Source: Hymenobacter sp. BT559 (GTDB taxonomy: Bacteria; Bacteroidota; Bacteroidia; Cytophagales; Hymenobacteraceae). From it: a DNA stretch of 64,000 bases. The notes under the pieces were generated by a model that was not told where the DNA came from, made no database searches, and saw only the letters and a list, made by a program, of their open reading frames with translations. The DNA lies in contig NZ_JAGETY010000002.1 of NCBI RefSeq assembly GCF_017571525.1, positions 248,001 to 312,000 on the forward strand. The letters run 5' to 3'. Within the stretch, counting starts at the first letter, position 1. Each line of letters begins with the position of its first letter. Shown here one piece after another: positions 25,161 through 33,468 of the stretch. The position numbers and the translations under genes are program-made.

Positions 25161-26733
25161 GGAGTCGATACTAACGCGCCGACGGGCGCGGGCAGTGGCC
25201 TCGGCCACTGCCGATGGAGCACCCCGGCCGGCCCTGCTGCTAGGGTCGGTGGCCGTGATAGCCACCTGCGGGCTGCTGTATGAGCTGATTGCAGGCACGC
25301 TGGCCTCATACCTGCTCGGCGACTCGGTGACGCAGTTTTCGACGGTTATCGGCGTCTACCTGTTCAGTATGGGCGTGGGCTCGTGGCTATCGCGCTACCT
25401 GGGCGGGTCGCTGCTGCGCTGGTTTATTCGCCTCGAAATACTGGTGGGGCTGGTGGGCGGCGCGTCAGCGCCGCTGCTGTTTGGGCTGTTTGCGCACGTA
25501 GGTTCGTTTCGGGTGCTGCTCTATGGGCTGGTGGGCCTGCTGGGCACCCTAGTGGGGCTGGAGATACCCTTGCTGCTGCGCATTTTGCAGGGACGGCTGG
25601 CTTTTAAGGAATTGGTGGCTAGGGTCTTTACCTTCGACTACGTGGGCTCGCTGCTGGCCGCGGTGATATTCCCGCTGGTGCTGGTACCGCGGCTAGGGCT
25701 GGTGCGCACGGCCCTGCTTTTTGGGGCCTTGAATGTAGTAGTGGCCGGCGTGAGCTTGCTGTCGTTTGACGAAACGCAGCCCTACCGGCGGCGCTACCTG
25801 GTGGCCATAACGCTAGCCCTGCTGGCGCTGGGCGCGGGCGTGGTGGGCGCCGAGCGCATCCAGCGCTACGCCGAGGGGGAGGTGTTTCAGGACACCGTTA
25901 TCTACGCCCAAAGCACGCCCTACCAGCGGCTGGTGCTTACGGGCAACCACCGGGGCGAGCTGCGGCTTTTCCTCAATGGTAATCTGCAATTTAGCTCTTC
26001 CGATGAGTACCGCTACCACGAGGCGCTGGTGCACCCGGCACTGCAAGACCGACCCCACGCCAGCCGCATCCTGGTGCTGGGCGGCGGCGATGGGCTAGCC
26101 GTGCGCGAAATCCTGAAATACCCGCAGGTGCAGCACATCCGGCTTATCGACCTCGACCCAGCCATGACCAAGCTCTTCCGCAGCAACCAACTGCTGCGCG
26201 AGCTGAACCACAACTCCTTACACTCGCCTAAACTCGAAATCCACAACGCCGACGCCTATGCCTGGCTGCGCCAGGACACGGCCCGCTACGACGTGGTTTT
26301 TGTTGATTTTCCCGACCCCGGCAACTACTCCATCGGCAAGCTCTACACCACGGCCTTCTACCAAACGCTGCGCCAGCGGCTGCGGCCGGGCGGGCTAGTA
26401 GTGGTGCAGTCTACCTCCCCCTACGTGGCGCGCCGGGCCTACTGGTGCGTGGCGCACACGTTGGCGGCCAGCGGCTTTGCCACGGTACCCTACCACGCCT
26501 ACGTGCCGTCCTTTGGCGAGTGGGGCTATGTGCTGGCCCAGGCCCAGCCCGGCACCTGGCGGGCCGATGGCGGCGGGCTGCCCGCGGGCCTGCGCTACCT
26601 CACGCCGTCCGTTATCAGCCAGCTGCGCAGCTTCCCGCCCGACATGGCTGAGGTACCCACTGAGGTAAATCAGCTGAATAACCAGGCCCTAGTGCGGTAT
26701 TTTGAGGAAGAATGGGGGCCGTATGGGCAGTGA
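25153..26733 (+). CDS. Membrane-fused polyamine aminopropyltransferase (spermidine synthase-like)
   Basis: 526 residues. The first 235 form about seven membrane helices (LLLGSVAVIATCGLLYELIAG onward). The rest is a spermidine-synthase domain: YQRLVLTGNH, the nucleotide-binding VLGGGDGLAVREIL, the acidic end of the next strand (RLIDLDPAM), and YDVVFVDFPDP, where the first Asp aligns with the catalytic base of SpeE. The domain normally transfers aminopropyl from decarboxylated AdoMet to an amine. Being tethered to the membrane, and partnered by a divergent decarboxylase, it may modify a membrane or periplasmic amine instead of free putrescine. A CAGTGAG triplet repeat overlaps the stop. Confidence 0.9.
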   Translation: MGEESILTRRRARAVASATADGAPRPALLLGSVAVIATCGLLYELIAGTLASYLLGDSVTQFSTVIGVYLFSMGVGSWLSRYLGGSLLRWFIRLEILVGLVGGASAPLLFGLFAHVGSFRVLLYGLVGLLGTLVGLEIPLLLRILQGRLAFKELVARVFTFDYVGSLLAAVIFPLVLVPRLGLVRTALLFGALNVVVAGVSLLSFDETQPYRRRYLVAITLALLALGAGVVGAERIQRYAEGEVFQDTVIYAQSTPYQRLVLTGNHRGELRLFLNGNLQFSSSDEYRYHEALVHPALQDRPHASRILVLGGGDGLAVREILKYPQVQHIRLIDLDPAMTKLFRSNQLLRELNHNSLHSPKLEIHNADAYAWLRQDTARYDVVFVDFPDPGNYSIGKLYTTAFYQTLRQRLRPGGLVVVQSTSPYVARRAYWCVAHTLAASGFATVPYHAYVPSFGEWGYVLAQAQPGTWRADGGGLPAGLRYLTPSVISQLRSFPPDMAEVPTEVNQLNNQALVRYFEEEWGPYGQ

Positions 26734-26749
26734 GCAGTGAGCAGTGAGC
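26728..26749. repeat. Short tandem repeat (CAGTGAG x3) over a stop codon
   Basis: Three contiguous copies of CAGTGAG lie at 26728-26748. The TGA in the first copy is the stop of the aminopropyltransferase gene. The second and third copies could represent slippage at the gene end. No function is proposed. Confidence 0.7.
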
Positions 26750-26761
26750 AAAATAACCATC

Positions 26762-26864
26762 TGTCATTGCGAGCCTGCGAAGCAATCGCCCCAGAACGAT
26801 ACCCGCGCCGGTCGTTCTTCTGCATGCGTTCGGGTGCGATTGTCGCGCTGCGCTGGCAATGACG
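26762..26864. repeat. Inverted repeat of the GTCATTGCGAGC type
   Basis: The left arm (26762-26789, TGTCATTGCGAGCCTGCGAA...) pairs imperfectly with the right arm (26836-26864, ...GCTGGCAATGACG). Repeats that begin GTCATTGCGAGC and end GCAATGAC are dispersed in many bacterial genomes. Reduced relatives occur at 7058-7080 and 9879-9910. It lies in the 169-base gap between the aminopropyltransferase and FAD oxidoreductase genes. Confidence 0.75.
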
Positions 26865-26902
26865 AACGGGAAAGACGTGTTACCGATTACCCTATTACCT
26901 AA

Positions 26903-28573
26903 ATGCCCCTCCCCCGCCGTCAATTCCTCACCCAGGCCAGCGCTGGGCTAGCCGGCACCTTGCTGGCTGGGCTGGTGGGCAGCGTGCCGGGCTGCGCGCC
27001 GGCCCGCTCGGCGGTGCAGGGCCGGCTGCGAGGGGCGGGCCATGCGCTAGGCCACCTGCTGCGCACGCCGGACAAAATACCAGCCCCCACGCGCACCGAA
27101 ACCATTGACACTGTTATCATTGGCGGAGGCATTAGCGGGCTGGCGGCACGGCGCGAATTGCACCGGCTAGCCCCCGAGCGCTCGACCATCTTGCTTGAAT
27201 TGGAAGCTGACACCGGCGGCAACGCCGCCACCGGCCACAACGCCCGCACGGCTTACCCCTGGGGTGCCCACTACCTACCCATCCCCGATGCGCGCGATAC
27301 CGAGCTGCTGGCCTTTTTGCAGCAAGCGGGCGTGCTGACGGGCTATGGACCAACGGGCCTGCCTATCTACGATGAAACCATGCTCTGCCACGACCCGGCC
27401 GAGCGCCTCTTGCTACACGGCCACTGGCAGGCCGGGCTGGTGCCCGAAGCAGGCGTGCCAGCCGCCGACCGCGCCGAGATAAGCCGCTTTCTGGCTGATA
27501 TGGAGCGCCTGCGCCGCGCCATGGGCCCAGATGGACAAGACCTGTTTCGGCTGCCGCTGACCCTTTCTTCATCCGACGAAGTCACCCGCCAGCTCGACAC
27601 CGAAACGATGGCGGCCTGGCTAGACCGCCACGGCTACCAATCGGAGTACCTACGCTGGTACCTCGACTATTCGTACCGCGACGACTTTGGAGTGTCGGCT
27701 TTGCAAATTTCGGCCTGGGCCGGGCTGCACTACTTCGCCGCCCGCAAGGGCCAGGCCCACAATGCTCCCGCCGATGCTGTGCTCACCTGGCCCCAGGGCA
27801 ACCACTTCTTGGCCGAAGCACTGCAGGCGCAGGGCGGCCCTGGCCGGGTGCAAACCCAGGCGCTGGTATTTGGCCTGCACGAAGCCAATGACAGCCAACT
27901 AGCAGTGCAGGTGTACGATGCGCGCACGCGCCAGAGTACCACGCTGCTAGCCCGGCACGTCATACTGGCCACGCCCTGGCATGTGAGCAAGCACTTGCTG
28001 CCCGCCCCGGCGGCCGGCCCGCCGCTAACCCCCCTGCACGCGCCCTGGCTGGTGGCCAACCTCACCGTGGCCGGTTACCCCGGCGGCCCTGGCCAGCCCC
28101 TGAGCTGGGACAATGTGCGCTACGGCAGCCCGGCCCTGGGCTACATCGACGCCGAGCACCAGGCCCTGCGCGGCTACGAAGCCGACGAGCCGCGCAGCCT
28201 CACCTTCTACTGGGCCCTGCCTACTGACCCAGCCGACCCGGCCGCCGCCCGCCGCCACGCCCTGGCCAGTACCTACGCAGACTGGCTAGCCCTTGTGCTC
28301 ACCGAGCTGGAGCTGATGCACCCCGGCCTGGCCGCCCAGGTAACAGCCGCCGACCTTTGGGTGTGGGGCCACGGCATGGTAGCCCCCACCCCAGGCTACG
28401 TGTGGGGCCCGGCCCGCGCCCTGGCCACGCAGCCCCGGCTAGGGGGCCGCGTGCACCTAGCCCACACCGACCTCAGCGGCGTGTCGGTGTTTGAGGAAGC
28501 CTTCCACCAGGGGCAGCGCGCGGCGCGGGCGGTGCTAGGGGCTAGTAGCGCGGACTTTCAGTCCGCGACTTAG
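26903..28573 (+). CDS. Exported FAD-dependent oxidoreductase (amine-oxidase-like)
   Basis: 556 residues. The N-terminus PRRQFLTQASAGLAGTLLAG is Tat-like and is followed by a possible lipobox ending at Cys31, so the protein is probably folded, exported and perhaps lipid-anchored. The FAD-binding IIGGGISGL is at residues 72-80, with LELEADTGGNA after it. The C-terminal GVSVFEEAFHQGQRAARAVL is typical of flavin amine-oxidase-type enzymes. In the setting of decarboxylase and aminopropyltransferase genes, an oxidase acting on an amine product is a sensible guess. The last nine codons and the stop lie in an inverted repeat (28543-28616), so the natural C-terminus may have been altered. Confidence 0.85.
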   Translation: MPLPRRQFLTQASAGLAGTLLAGLVGSVPGCAPARSAVQGRLRGAGHALGHLLRTPDKIPAPTRTETIDTVIIGGGISGLAARRELHRLAPERSTILLELEADTGGNAATGHNARTAYPWGAHYLPIPDARDTELLAFLQQAGVLTGYGPTGLPIYDETMLCHDPAERLLLHGHWQAGLVPEAGVPAADRAEISRFLADMERLRRAMGPDGQDLFRLPLTLSSSDEVTRQLDTETMAAWLDRHGYQSEYLRWYLDYSYRDDFGVSALQISAWAGLHYFAARKGQAHNAPADAVLTWPQGNHFLAEALQAQGGPGRVQTQALVFGLHEANDSQLAVQVYDARTRQSTTLLARHVILATPWHVSKHLLPAPAAGPPLTPLHAPWLVANLTVAGYPGGPGQPLSWDNVRYGSPALGYIDAEHQALRGYEADEPRSLTFYWALPTDPADPAAARRHALASTYADWLALVLTELELMHPGLAAQVTAADLWVWGHGMVAPTPGYVWGPARALATQPRLGGRVHLAHTDLSGVSVFEEAFHQGQRAARAVLGASSADFQSAT

Positions 28574-28616
28574 CACGCTGGCCTATTCACTCGCGGACTA
28601 AAAGTCCGCGCTACTA
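28543..28616. repeat. Inverted repeat overlapping the end of the FAD oxidoreductase gene
   Basis: Left arm 28543-28568 (TAGTAGCGCGGACTTTCAGT...) and right arm 28591-28616 match over 26 bases with one mismatch. Each arm also contains its own smaller palindrome, GCGGACTTTCAGTCCGC. The arm pattern GTAGCGCGGACTTT-AGTCCGCG is of the dispersed-repeat kind. Its left arm supplies the last codons and the TAG stop of the oxidoreductase gene. Confidence 0.85.
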
Positions 28617-28681
28617 CCCAGCCACAACCGACGGCCAGCCGTATAGCCGGGACATCACGCTCTACTTAACTCTTTCTTTTT

Positions 28682-29008
28682 ATGAATTATTCCGCTTCTG
28701 GCCGCGCCCTTTCGGCCCTCTTGCTCGGCGGCCTGCTACTCGGTGCTTGCAGCGGTGGCAGCAGCGACACGCATACTAACACCCCTAGCAGCACGCTCGG
28801 CACCGACTCGGCCGCCACCAAAGTGGGTGGCATGCCCGACTCGACGGGCACTAGTGGCACCATGAGCGCGCCCGCCAGCGGGGCTATGAATGGTACCAGC
28901 ACCTCGCCCACGGGCGGTACGCCTGGCAGCGCCAGCGGCACGGCCGGCAACCCCACCGTGGGCGGCACTGGGGCTAGCGGCACCACCAACAATACCGGCG
29001 CCAACTAG
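28682..29008 (+). CDS. Small Ser/Gly/Thr-rich lipoprotein
   Basis: 108 residues. The lipobox LLLGAC gives a lipidated Cys near residue 23. The mature part is low complexity, made mainly of Ser, Gly, Thr, Asn and Pro, with no predicted fold. It may be a flexible surface or periplasmic tether. It lies between the FAD oxidoreductase and the multi-pass membrane protein in the same direction. A long antisense open frame over it is a composition effect. Confidence 0.7.
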   Translation: MNYSASGRALSALLLGGLLLGACSGGSSDTHTNTPSSTLGTDSAATKVGGMPDSTGTSGTMSAPASGAMNGTSTSPTGGTPGSASGTAGNPTVGGTGASGTTNNTGAN

Positions 29009-29070
29009 ACCTCCCTAAGGCAGCCAGGGCCTGAAGCTGTCGTATTTTGCGCGCTTTCAGGCCCTTTTTT

Positions 29071-30102
29071 ATGCTTGGTTCTCAGCCCTGGCTACGCTCG
29101 GCCCGCTACGATGGCTGGCTGATTCTGGCGCCTCCCTTCGCAGCGCTGGCCGTGGTGGCGCTGCTGCCGGCCACCTACCGGCAGTCGGCCGCGTTTCCGC
29201 TGCTGGCCTGGGTCGGCGTAGTGCTGCTCATTGATGTGGCGCACGTCTACGGCACGTTGTTTCAAACCTACTTTGACCCGCAGCAGCGGCAGCAGCGGCG
29301 GCGTTTGCTACTGCTGGTGCCGCTGGGCTGCTACGCAGGCGGCGTGATGCTGCACGCAGCGGGTAGCCTGGTATTTTGGCGGGCGCTCACGTACCTGGCG
29401 GTATTTCATTTTGTGCGGCAGCAATATGGCTTCCTGCGGCTCTACGGCCGCAGTGAAGCGCCTGTGTCAGGCGCGTGGCTACCTTCGACGCTCATCTACG
29501 CGGCTACGCTTTATCCCTTGCTGTACTGGCATTTATCGCCGCCGCGCAACTTCAACTGGTTTGTGGCTGGCGACTTTGTGCAGCACGACTGGCCGCTGGG
29601 CCGGCAGCTTGCCACGAGCCTCTACGTAGCCCTTCTGCTCGCCTACGCCATCCGCGAGGCCTGGCTTTACACCCACACCCGCTACTTCAACCTGCCCCGC
29701 AATTTGCTGCTGGCTGGCACTGGGGTCAGTTGGTATGCGGGCATTGTCTTGTATAACGGTGACTTAGCTTTCACGCTGCTCAATGTGGTAGCCCACGGCG
29801 TGCCCTACCTGGCGCTGGTGTGGAGCCGCCGCCCGGCCGGCGCAGCCGGGCGCGGCTGGTGGGCCGGGCGCTACGGACTAGCCCTCTTTCTGGGCGCCAT
29901 TGCACTGTTTGCCTTTCTTGAAGAAGGCCTCTGGGATGGCCTGGTGTGGCGCGAGCACGGCGCGGTATTTGGCTGGTTTCAGCACCTACCGCCCGTGGCG
30001 GCGCCAAGCGTGCTTATGTGGCTGGTGCCGCTGCTAGCCCTGCCCCAAAGCACGCACTATGTGCTCGACGGCTTTATCTGGCGGCGGGCCCGCCGTGCCT
30101 GA
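29071..30102 (+). CDS. Multi-pass membrane protein with conserved-looking histidines
   Basis: 343 residues from the ATG at 29071; a TTG at 29047 is possible but not needed. TATTTTGC at 29042-29049 could be its own -7 box. About nine helices are visible. Histidines and polar residues sit in helix ends or loops: DVAHVYGTLFQTYFD, FHFVRQQYGFLRLY, NVVAHGVPYLALVW and QSTHYVLDGFIWRRAR. The pattern resembles membrane enzymes that hold a metal with His clusters, such as desaturase or carotenoid-oxygenase-like (Brp/Blh) proteins, but I cannot assign a family. It ends the 22965-30102 gene set. Confidence 0.8.
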   Translation: MLGSQPWLRSARYDGWLILAPPFAALAVVALLPATYRQSAAFPLLAWVGVVLLIDVAHVYGTLFQTYFDPQQRQQRRRLLLLVPLGCYAGGVMLHAAGSLVFWRALTYLAVFHFVRQQYGFLRLYGRSEAPVSGAWLPSTLIYAATLYPLLYWHLSPPRNFNWFVAGDFVQHDWPLGRQLATSLYVALLLAYAIREAWLYTHTRYFNLPRNLLLAGTGVSWYAGIVLYNGDLAFTLLNVVAHGVPYLALVWSRRPAGAAGRGWWAGRYGLALFLGAIALFAFLEEGLWDGLVWREHGAVFGWFQHLPPVAAPSVLMWLVPLLALPQSTHYVLDGFIWRRARRA

Positions 30103-30215
30103 AGCAGCAGGAATACTTACCTCGACAGTATAGACAATATAAAGTACGCAATCTATAAGGTTATCAAAGCGTTATCAGCAGGGTTTAAACGAATGTTTGT
30201 GCGTAGCTTGCAGCT

Positions 30216-30518
30216 ATGGAGCCCGCCTATCCTACTACCGGAGATTTGAGCACCGCCGCTTGGCTTAAGCAGTTTGCCGCGGCCCTGCCCACCTACGCAG
30301 CCAAGTACCAGATTGCTGAGGCTGAGGCGGCCGCGCTCCAGCGCGCATCGGCTTCCTTTCTCGACGAGCTGGGCGAGCAGATTTACCGCGTTACGCAGGC
30401 CGGACTGCCCCGCCAAGCCGCCGCGCTAGGCTATCGCATTCTCAGCCACGCTGCCTACGACCCCGCCGACGGCTCGGCCCTCGGGCTAGAGTGCCTGCTT
30501 GAACAGCCCGCGGGCTAG
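30216..30518 (+). CDS. Hypothetical small helical protein
   Basis: 100 residues, soluble, mainly helical and Ala-rich (LKQFAAALPTYAAKYQIAEAEAAALQRASASFLDELGEQIYRV). No family recognised and no signal peptide. TAGCTTG ends five bases before the ATG, like other genes in this window, which supports the start and the reality of the gene. It is convergent with the RICIN/OmpA gene, leaving only five bases between the stops. Confidence 0.65.
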   Translation: MEPAYPTTGDLSTAAWLKQFAAALPTYAAKYQIAEAEAAALQRASASFLDELGEQIYRVTQAGLPRQAAALGYRILSHAAYDPADGSALGLECLLEQPAG

Positions 30519-30523
30519 GCCGG

Positions 30524-32563
30524 CTACTTCGTAATTACGAGCTCGACGCGGCGGTTGAGCTTGCGGGTTTCTTCGCGGTCGTTGGAGAATTTGGGGCGCG
30601 AGCCGCCGTAGCCGATGGTGGTGATGCGGCCGGCGGCCACGCCCCGGCCCACGAGGTAGCGCTTCACCTCGGCCACGCGCTGCTCGCTGAGCACCTGGTT
30701 TTTATCGGCCGGGCCCACGTTGTCGGTGTGGCCTTCGAGGCGAATTTCCAGGCTGGGGTTTTCCTTCATCGAATTAGCCAGCGCGTTGAGCGTGGCGTAC
30801 GACGAGCCGAGCAGCTTTGCTTGGCTTTGGGTGAAGATAATGGCCGGCAGGTCGAGGCGGGAGCCCACGGTGGCGGGCGTCAGGCGCGGCTCGTAGCGGC
30901 GCGACTCGCCGGCGCGCACCGTGAGCGTATCGATGCGCGTGAGCAGGCCGGCCGTGGTGGTCATGCGGTAGCGGCCGGGGGCTAGCGACATCTGGAAGCC
31001 CACCTGGTCGGCCCGCGCCGTGCTGCGGAAGTCGATGGGGCCGCCTATCATCAGGGCCTGCACTTCGGCGCCGCCTTCCAGCGGCTTGTTGGTCCGGGCA
31101 TCGAGCACGCGGCCCGTCACGAGGGCGCGGGGCTGGCTCATGGGGTCGGCAGCCGCGGCGGCAGCTTTGGCCACGGCGGCCGAGTCGGGCGCCGGCGGTG
31201 GGCCTACCGGCGTGCGAAACAGCTTCTTAGGCGCCGTGTCTTTGGTGCCGGTGCTGGCGTAGTAGGCCGTGCCATCGGGGCCTAGCGCGAAGAAGGCATC
31301 GTAGCCGGGGCCATTAAAGCGCGGGCCCAAGTTTTCGGGCTGGCTCCACTTGGTCCAGCTCTCATCGAGGCGCTGAGTCACGAAGATATCGGCCGAGCCG
31401 TAGCCCTGGTGGCCGTAGGAGGCGAAGTACAGCGTTTTGCCATCGGCCGCCAGCCAGGGCGCAAACTCGTAGCCCGGCGAGTTGACTACGGGGCCCAGGC
31501 TCACGGGCGCCGTATAGCCGCCCGCGCCATCGGGCCGACTGATGTAGAGGTCGTTAGCGCCTTGCGAATCTTCACGCTCCAGGCTCAGCAGCAGTATTTT
31601 CTCATCCGCTGTCATAAAGAAGCCGGTGGCCGGGCTGGTCGAACCATAGCCCGCAATGCGCAGCGCGGCGGGCCGCCCACCACCCGCCGCCCGCGACACG
31701 CCTTCGTCGCGGAAGCCAGCCGCGTCATAGGTGCCGCGCAGGAGTAAAGCGGGGCTAGCGGTCGGGCCCACCACGGCCTGCACGGCATTGTTTTGGGCGG
31801 TATTGAGGCCGGCGGGCGCGTCGAGGCGCGTAGGCGCCCCCCAGGTGCGGCCCTTATCGGTGCTTTGGCTCAGCCAGATGTCGCCGCTCTCGGCCACACC
31901 CTCCACGTTGCCCGCAAAGCGCGTGCGGGTAAAATACAGGCGCTCGCCATCTGGCGCGGGCACGGGCTGCAGCTCGCTGCCGGTGAGTGAGTTGAGGGCA
32001 GCCAATGGCTCGGGCGCCGCAAAGTAGGGCGGGCCGCTGGCCAGCTTCAGTTGCAGCTGAAACAGGCGCCACTGCTGGCTGAGGCGCCCCACGCTGCGCG
32101 CCGCCACGATGGCCGTGTTGTTGAACTTATCATTCACGGCCAGGGTCGCCACCCGGCCATCGAGCCGGTTTTCGAGCTGAAAGGAGCCCGGCTGCCCGGT
32201 GGGCACCAGGCGCCACTGCTGGCCCAGCCCACCCGTGAAGGGCCGCTGCACCAGCGGCGTGTTGGCTCCGCTAGGGGATAAACTATTGACTTCCAGAGTC
32301 AGGCACAACGTGCTATGCTTGGCTTCGAGGCGGTAGTACTCGCCACCCTCCCGAATGAGCACCAAATGCCACTGCTGGCTGGGCGCGTGGGTAAACTCCC
32401 ACTGCACGGCCGCCGCGCCGCTCGTGGTGGCGGCCCGCTGCACATCGAGGCAGCGCCCGCTAGCGCGGTTGATGATGCCGTAGAAAGCCTTGGTATCGGG
32501 CGCCACGGGCGTTTGGGCAGCGGCGGAAAGTGCCAGTAAACACAGGAAAAGTACTCGAAGCAT
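30524..32563 (-). CDS. RICIN / PD40 propeller / OmpA outer-membrane protein
   Basis: 679 residues. Signal peptide (about 1-16), then a ricin-type beta-trefoil (about 25-170: ASGRCLDVQ, QQWHLV, GQQWRLVP, QQWRLFQ), then PD40/WD40-like blades (about 185-450, with PDGERLYFTRTRF and ADGKTLYFASYGH), a short carboxypeptidase-regulatory-like sandwich (about 480-560) and an OmpA peptidoglycan-binding domain (GHTDNVGPADK ... RRVELVI). The trefoil suggests glycan binding at the envelope, while the OmpA domain anchors the protein to peptidoglycan. GACCTTTG lies five bases before the ATG, consistent with a leaderless mRNA. Confidence 0.92.
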   Translation of the reverse strand: MLRVLFLCLLALSAAAQTPVAPDTKAFYGIINRASGRCLDVQRAATTSGAAAVQWEFTHAPSQQWHLVLIREGGEYYRLEAKHSTLCLTLEVNSLSPSGANTPLVQRPFTGGLGQQWRLVPTGQPGSFQLENRLDGRVATLAVNDKFNNTAIVAARSVGRLSQQWRLFQLQLKLASGPPYFAAPEPLAALNSLTGSELQPVPAPDGERLYFTRTRFAGNVEGVAESGDIWLSQSTDKGRTWGAPTRLDAPAGLNTAQNNAVQAVVGPTASPALLLRGTYDAAGFRDEGVSRAAGGGRPAALRIAGYGSTSPATGFFMTADEKILLLSLEREDSQGANDLYISRPDGAGGYTAPVSLGPVVNSPGYEFAPWLAADGKTLYFASYGHQGYGSADIFVTQRLDESWTKWSQPENLGPRFNGPGYDAFFALGPDGTAYYASTGTKDTAPKKLFRTPVGPPPAPDSAAVAKAAAAAADPMSQPRALVTGRVLDARTNKPLEGGAEVQALMIGGPIDFRSTARADQVGFQMSLAPGRYRMTTTAGLLTRIDTLTVRAGESRRYEPRLTPATVGSRLDLPAIIFTQSQAKLLGSSYATLNALANSMKENPSLEIRLEGHTDNVGPADKNQVLSEQRVAEVKRYLVGRGVAAGRITTIGYGGSRPKFSNDREETRKLNRRVELVITK

Positions 32564-32717
32564 AGGCGCAAAGGTCGGGCGGCCAGCCCAAACCCCGGCT
32601 AACCGGCCTACCGCCTCCGCAAAACCAGCGGTGGGCAGTGGGCAGGCCAGCCGGGCGGGGATATCCCGGGGCAGGCTTTCGCAGTATAATTCCTGAACGC
32701 TTATTCCTCTCTATCTC

Positions 32718-32927
32718 ATGCGTAAAGGCACCCAAGTCAGCTGGAAATACGGCACCGGCACGGCCACTGGCAAAATCGAGTCGGTTCACAAAGAACCCAC
32801 GACCGTTAAAATCAAAGGGCACGACATTCACCGCAATGGCTCGGCCGACGACCCTGCGCTGGTCATTATACAAGATAATGGGGATAAAGTCTTGAAGCTT
32901 CAGAGTGAGGTAAAGCCCGCAAAGTGA
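32718..32927 (+). CDS. DUF2945 (Tudor-like HVA1) small protein
   Basis: 69 residues. KGTQVSWKYGTGTATGKIESVH and the later VIIQDNGDKVLKLQSEV strands match DUF2945, the hypervirulence-associated Tudor-like SH3 barrel. Members are small, soluble and widespread; their ligand is unknown. The gene is less GC-rich than its neighbours. It is followed 37 bases later by a STAS-like gene in the same direction. Confidence 0.88.
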   Translation: MRKGTQVSWKYGTGTATGKIESVHKEPTTVKIKGHDIHRNGSADDPALVIIQDNGDKVLKLQSEVKPAK

Positions 32928-32964
32928 GTATCTTGCTGAGGCTAACTATTTTGCCCTCAGCAAT

Positions 32965-33396
32965 ATGCTCCCCTCCGCTCCCGGCTACTACGCCGTGCAG
33001 TACCAGGCGCAGCCCGCGCTGCTGCGCGGCCGCGTGCTACGCCCGCTGTCGGCCACCGAGTTTACGGAGGTCAGCGAGCTGCTGCTAGCCTGGGCCCGCC
33101 ACTACGACTGCCCTTTCTGGCTGCTCGATGGTACTATCGATACCAAGCCGCAGCCGCTCGATGTGTATGAGTGGCTGCGCGACGAGTTTTTCCCGCGCGT
33201 GCATCGAAGCCTGGGCCGCATTCCGTGCGTGGCCTTTATTGCCCAGCCCGATATGTGGCTTGCCCTCAAGGCGTTCAGCTATGCCCCACCGGCACCCGTG
33301 GTGCTATCGGCTGCATACCGAGCCAACTGGTTTACCAACGAGGCAGAGGCCCTGGCGTGGCTGGCGCATTTTCGGCCGGCCATTGGTGGGGGCTAG
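32965..33396 (+). CDS. STAS/SEC14-like small protein
   Basis: 143 residues, soluble. The layout is the same as that of the protein at 22403-22807: opening beta hairpin, FWLLDGTID strand, WLRDEFFP helix, IPCVAFIAQ strand, and NWFTNEAEALAWLAHF at the end. The two are probably paralogues of a STAS-type fold. No phosphorylatable Ser or partner kinase can be pointed to. A strong hairpin follows. Confidence 0.7.
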   Translation: MLPSAPGYYAVQYQAQPALLRGRVLRPLSATEFTEVSELLLAWARHYDCPFWLLDGTIDTKPQPLDVYEWLRDEFFPRVHRSLGRIPCVAFIAQPDMWLALKAFSYAPPAPVVLSAAYRANWFTNEAEALAWLAHFRPAIGGG

Positions 33397-33409
33397 CCCG
33401 AGGGGTTAC

Positions 33410-33455
33410 CCAAAACAAAAAAGCCCCGCCTGGCAGCGGGACTTTTTTGTTTTGG
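33410..33455. terminator. Bidirectional terminator
   Basis: CCAAAACAAAAAAGCCCCGC (33410-33429) pairs with GCGGGACTTTTTTGTTTTGG (33436-33455), one mismatch in 20, with A-runs and T-runs outside a GC core. It separates the convergent STAS-like and permease genes. Confidence 0.9.
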
Positions 33456-33468
33456 GGTAGCGAAGCTA

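Noticed and set aside
26728..26748. CAGTGAG triple repeat as part of a repeat array
   Set aside because: Only three adjacent copies, no spacers and no cas genes; a small slippage repeat.
28687..29004. Antisense frame over the low-complexity lipoprotein gene
   Set aside because: Repeats of Val/Pro/Leu are what the complement of Gly/Thr/Ser-rich codons gives; the sense frame has a proper lipobox.
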